A stretch of DNA of 6,754 nucleotides, from assembly GCA_013361075.1 (NCBI GenBank), contig JABWAJ010000313.1, forward strand, positions 1 through 6,754, in the 5' to 3' direction. Made by a program: the position numbers and the translations under genes. Within the stretch, counting starts at the first letter, position 1. Each line of letters opens with the position of its first letter. This DNA comes from Saprospiraceae bacterium. Its GTDB lineage: Bacteria; Bacteroidota; Bacteroidia; Chitinophagales; Saprospiraceae. Shown here in pieces: positions 5,646-6,754 of the stretch. The notes beneath the pieces were generated by a model. It was not told the DNA's origin and made no database searches. It saw only the letters and a list, made by a program, of their open reading frames with translations.

Positions 5646-6608
5646 ATGTTACTCTGGATCATTTTCATCGTTCTGATTTGCTTTTTTTTGGCGCTTGACC
5701 TGGGAGTTTTCAACAAAAACCCGCACGTTGTCAGCACGCGTGAAGCCTTTGGATGGACTGCCCTCTGGGTATCAATATCTTTACTCTTCAGCATTGTTGT
5801 TTACTACGCCTACGAGAACGACTGGGTTTCCGGCGACCTGACCGGCTCCAAAGCAGTTTTGCTTTATCTGAGCGGTTACCTGGTAGAACAGTCGCTGAGT
5901 ATGGACAACATCTTCGTTATTGCCATCATTTTTTCTTATTTCCAGGTACCGAAACAATACCAGCACCGGGTGCTTTTCTGGGGCATTTTGGGCGCTTTGG
6001 TGTTCAGGGGCATCATGATTGCACTTGGCGCAGCTCTTATTCATCAGTTTGAATGGATCATTTACGTCTTCGGGGTCTTTTTGCTCTATTCTGCCTACAA
6101 AATGCTCACTGTCGGCGAGGCTGTACACCCGAGTAAAAACCCAACCATCAAGTTTATCCGGCGCTTTTTTGCGGTAAGCACCACTTACGAGCAGGATAAG
6201 TTTTTCGTGCGCAAAAGGGGATTACTGGTAGCTACCCCGCTGTTTGTGGCGCTGATGGTAGTGGAAACGACCGATATCCTGTTTGCATTCGATTCTATTC
6301 CGGCCATTTTCGGCATTACCACCGACCCATTTCTGGTGTTTACTTCGAATATTTTTGCCATCATGGGCCTGCGTTCGTTGTATTTCGTGCTGGCATCCGT
6401 GCTCGATAAATTCCAGTACCTGAAGTACAGCTTAGTCGCCATCCTTTTTTTCGTGGGGATCAAAATGTTGCTGCACGACGTCTGGAAACCGGAAGAATGG
6501 ATGTCGCTGGCCGTAATTTTTGTTGCCCTGGCAACAGGGATTGCCGTTTCGCTGATTAAGGCCAAAGACGTGGTTCCAACTCCTGTGGAGGAAGAATTTG
6601 CCGATTGA
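5646..6608 (+). CDS. TerC/Alx-family integral membrane protein, probable metal exporter
   Basis: 320 residues, close to E. coli Alx (321). It has about nine hydrophobic segments, at roughly 2-22, 36-56, 68-100, 108-131, 135-155, 193-213, 228-250, 257-273 and 284-304. Family signatures are E81-Q-S-L-S-M-D87-N at one membrane segment and E207-T-T-D210-I-L-F-A-F-D216-S-I-P in the other repeat half, followed by FTSNIFAIMGLRSLYF (232-247). The acidic residues within membrane segments are thought to form the metal path. Known of the family: Alx and related TerC proteins export manganese, and some members are linked to tellurite resistance or to metal loading of secreted enzymes. The exact substrate cannot be read from sequence. 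All key acidic residues are present. It appears to be a single-gene unit with its own leader. The ATG at 5646 starts directly in the first membrane segment, as in homologues. Confidence 0.93.
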   Translation: MLLWIIFIVLICFFLALDLGVFNKNPHVVSTREAFGWTALWVSISLLFSIVVYYAYENDWVSGDLTGSKAVLLYLSGYLVEQSLSMDNIFVIAIIFSYFQVPKQYQHRVLFWGILGALVFRGIMIALGAALIHQFEWIIYVFGVFLLYSAYKMLTVGEAVHPSKNPTIKFIRRFFAVSTTYEQDKFFVRKRGLLVATPLFVALMVVETTDILFAFDSIPAIFGITTDPFLVFTSNIFAIMGLRSLYFVLASVLDKFQYLKYSLVAILFFVGIKMLLHDVWKPEEWMSLAVIFVALATGIAVSLIKAKDVVPTPVEEEFAD

Positions 6609-6650
6609 CCAGGTATCCGGCCAATGCCAATGCTACAAATCGACCAGTTT

Positions 6651-6682
6651 TTGAACAAAACCCCTTTTCCAAATGTACTTTG
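6651..6682 (+). promoter_or_regulatory. Weak candidate promoter near the right edge
   Basis: TTG (6651-6653) and TACTTTG (6676-6682) are separated by 22 nt. This resembles the Bacteroidota promoter layout, but the -7 box is one base short of TAnnTTTG. It would serve the possible gene starting at 6731. Confidence 0.2.
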
Positions 6683-6730
6683 TGTACCGCAGGCAAAAAA
6701 GCCGGCGCACCATCACAAAAACAGCAACCC

Positions 6731-6754
6731 ATGCCCTGGAAGTGGTACGATAGC
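6731..6754 (+). CDS. Possible gene start, truncated by the right edge
   Basis: ATG at 6731 opens a frame of eight codons to the edge (M-P-W-K-W-Y-D-S). It is preceded by an A-rich stretch typical of Bacteroidota starts and a weak promoter-like pair. The 122 bp between the previous stop and this ATG contain no other gene. Eight residues are too few to identify a product, and the frame could be a chance opening. Confidence 0.3.

Noticed and set aside
6185..6658. 157-codon minus-strand open frame over the terC-family 3' end
   Set aside because: It is almost entirely antisense to a confidently identified membrane protein, and its Ser/Thr-rich composition is that of a shadow frame.

Overview
The window looks like ordinary chromosomal DNA from a member of the Bacteroidota. 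The strongest evidence is two secreted proteins ending in a type A C-terminal sorting domain of the type IX secretion system (T9SS), which is confined to that phylum. Supporting signs are A-rich start contexts without Shine-Dalgarno sequences, matches to the Bacteroidota -7 promoter element (TAnnTTTG), small lipoproteins, and an outer-membrane barrel protein next to lptB. Roughly balanced GC and large T9SS propeller proteins would suit the Saprospiria (Lewinella/Haliscomenobacter type), but that placement is a guess. All recognised genes lie on the + strand.

Region 1 (1-2973): two tandem paralogous T9SS cargo proteins. The first runs in from the left edge. The second is complete, with a signal peptide, seven repeats of about 58 residues (probably a seven-bladed beta-propeller) and a sorting domain. 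Blades match one-to-one between the two proteins, so the pair arose by whole-gene duplication. A strong hairpin terminator at 2937-2972 closes the unit.

Region 2 (2974-4512): a predicted 246-residue outer-membrane beta-barrel protein, followed after 9 bp by lptB, the ATPase of the lipopolysaccharide exporter LptBFG. The two are probably co-transcribed.

Region 3 (4513-4773): a non-coding segment carrying TTGGCAG/CTGCCAA heptamers in inverted orientation around an AT-rich core. It looks like a small dispersed repeat or MITE-like element.

Region 4 (4774-5417): two tiny lipoprotein genes overlapping by 4 bp. They share an ungapped motif, R-x-I-x4-C-x12-D-S-L, which suggests divergent paralogues of unknown function.

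Region 5 (5418-6608): a 228-bp leader region with two mutually exclusive hairpins and a perfect TAnnTTTG element, then a TerC/Alx-family membrane protein, probably a metal (Mn) exporter.

Region 6 (6609-6754): a non-coding gap, then a possible start of another gene cut off by the right edge.

Overall this is envelope- and secretion-related housekeeping and accessory content. I see no defence system, mobile-element transposase, CRISPR array, rRNA or tRNA. The least explained items are the paired small lipoproteins and the heptamer inverted-repeat element.
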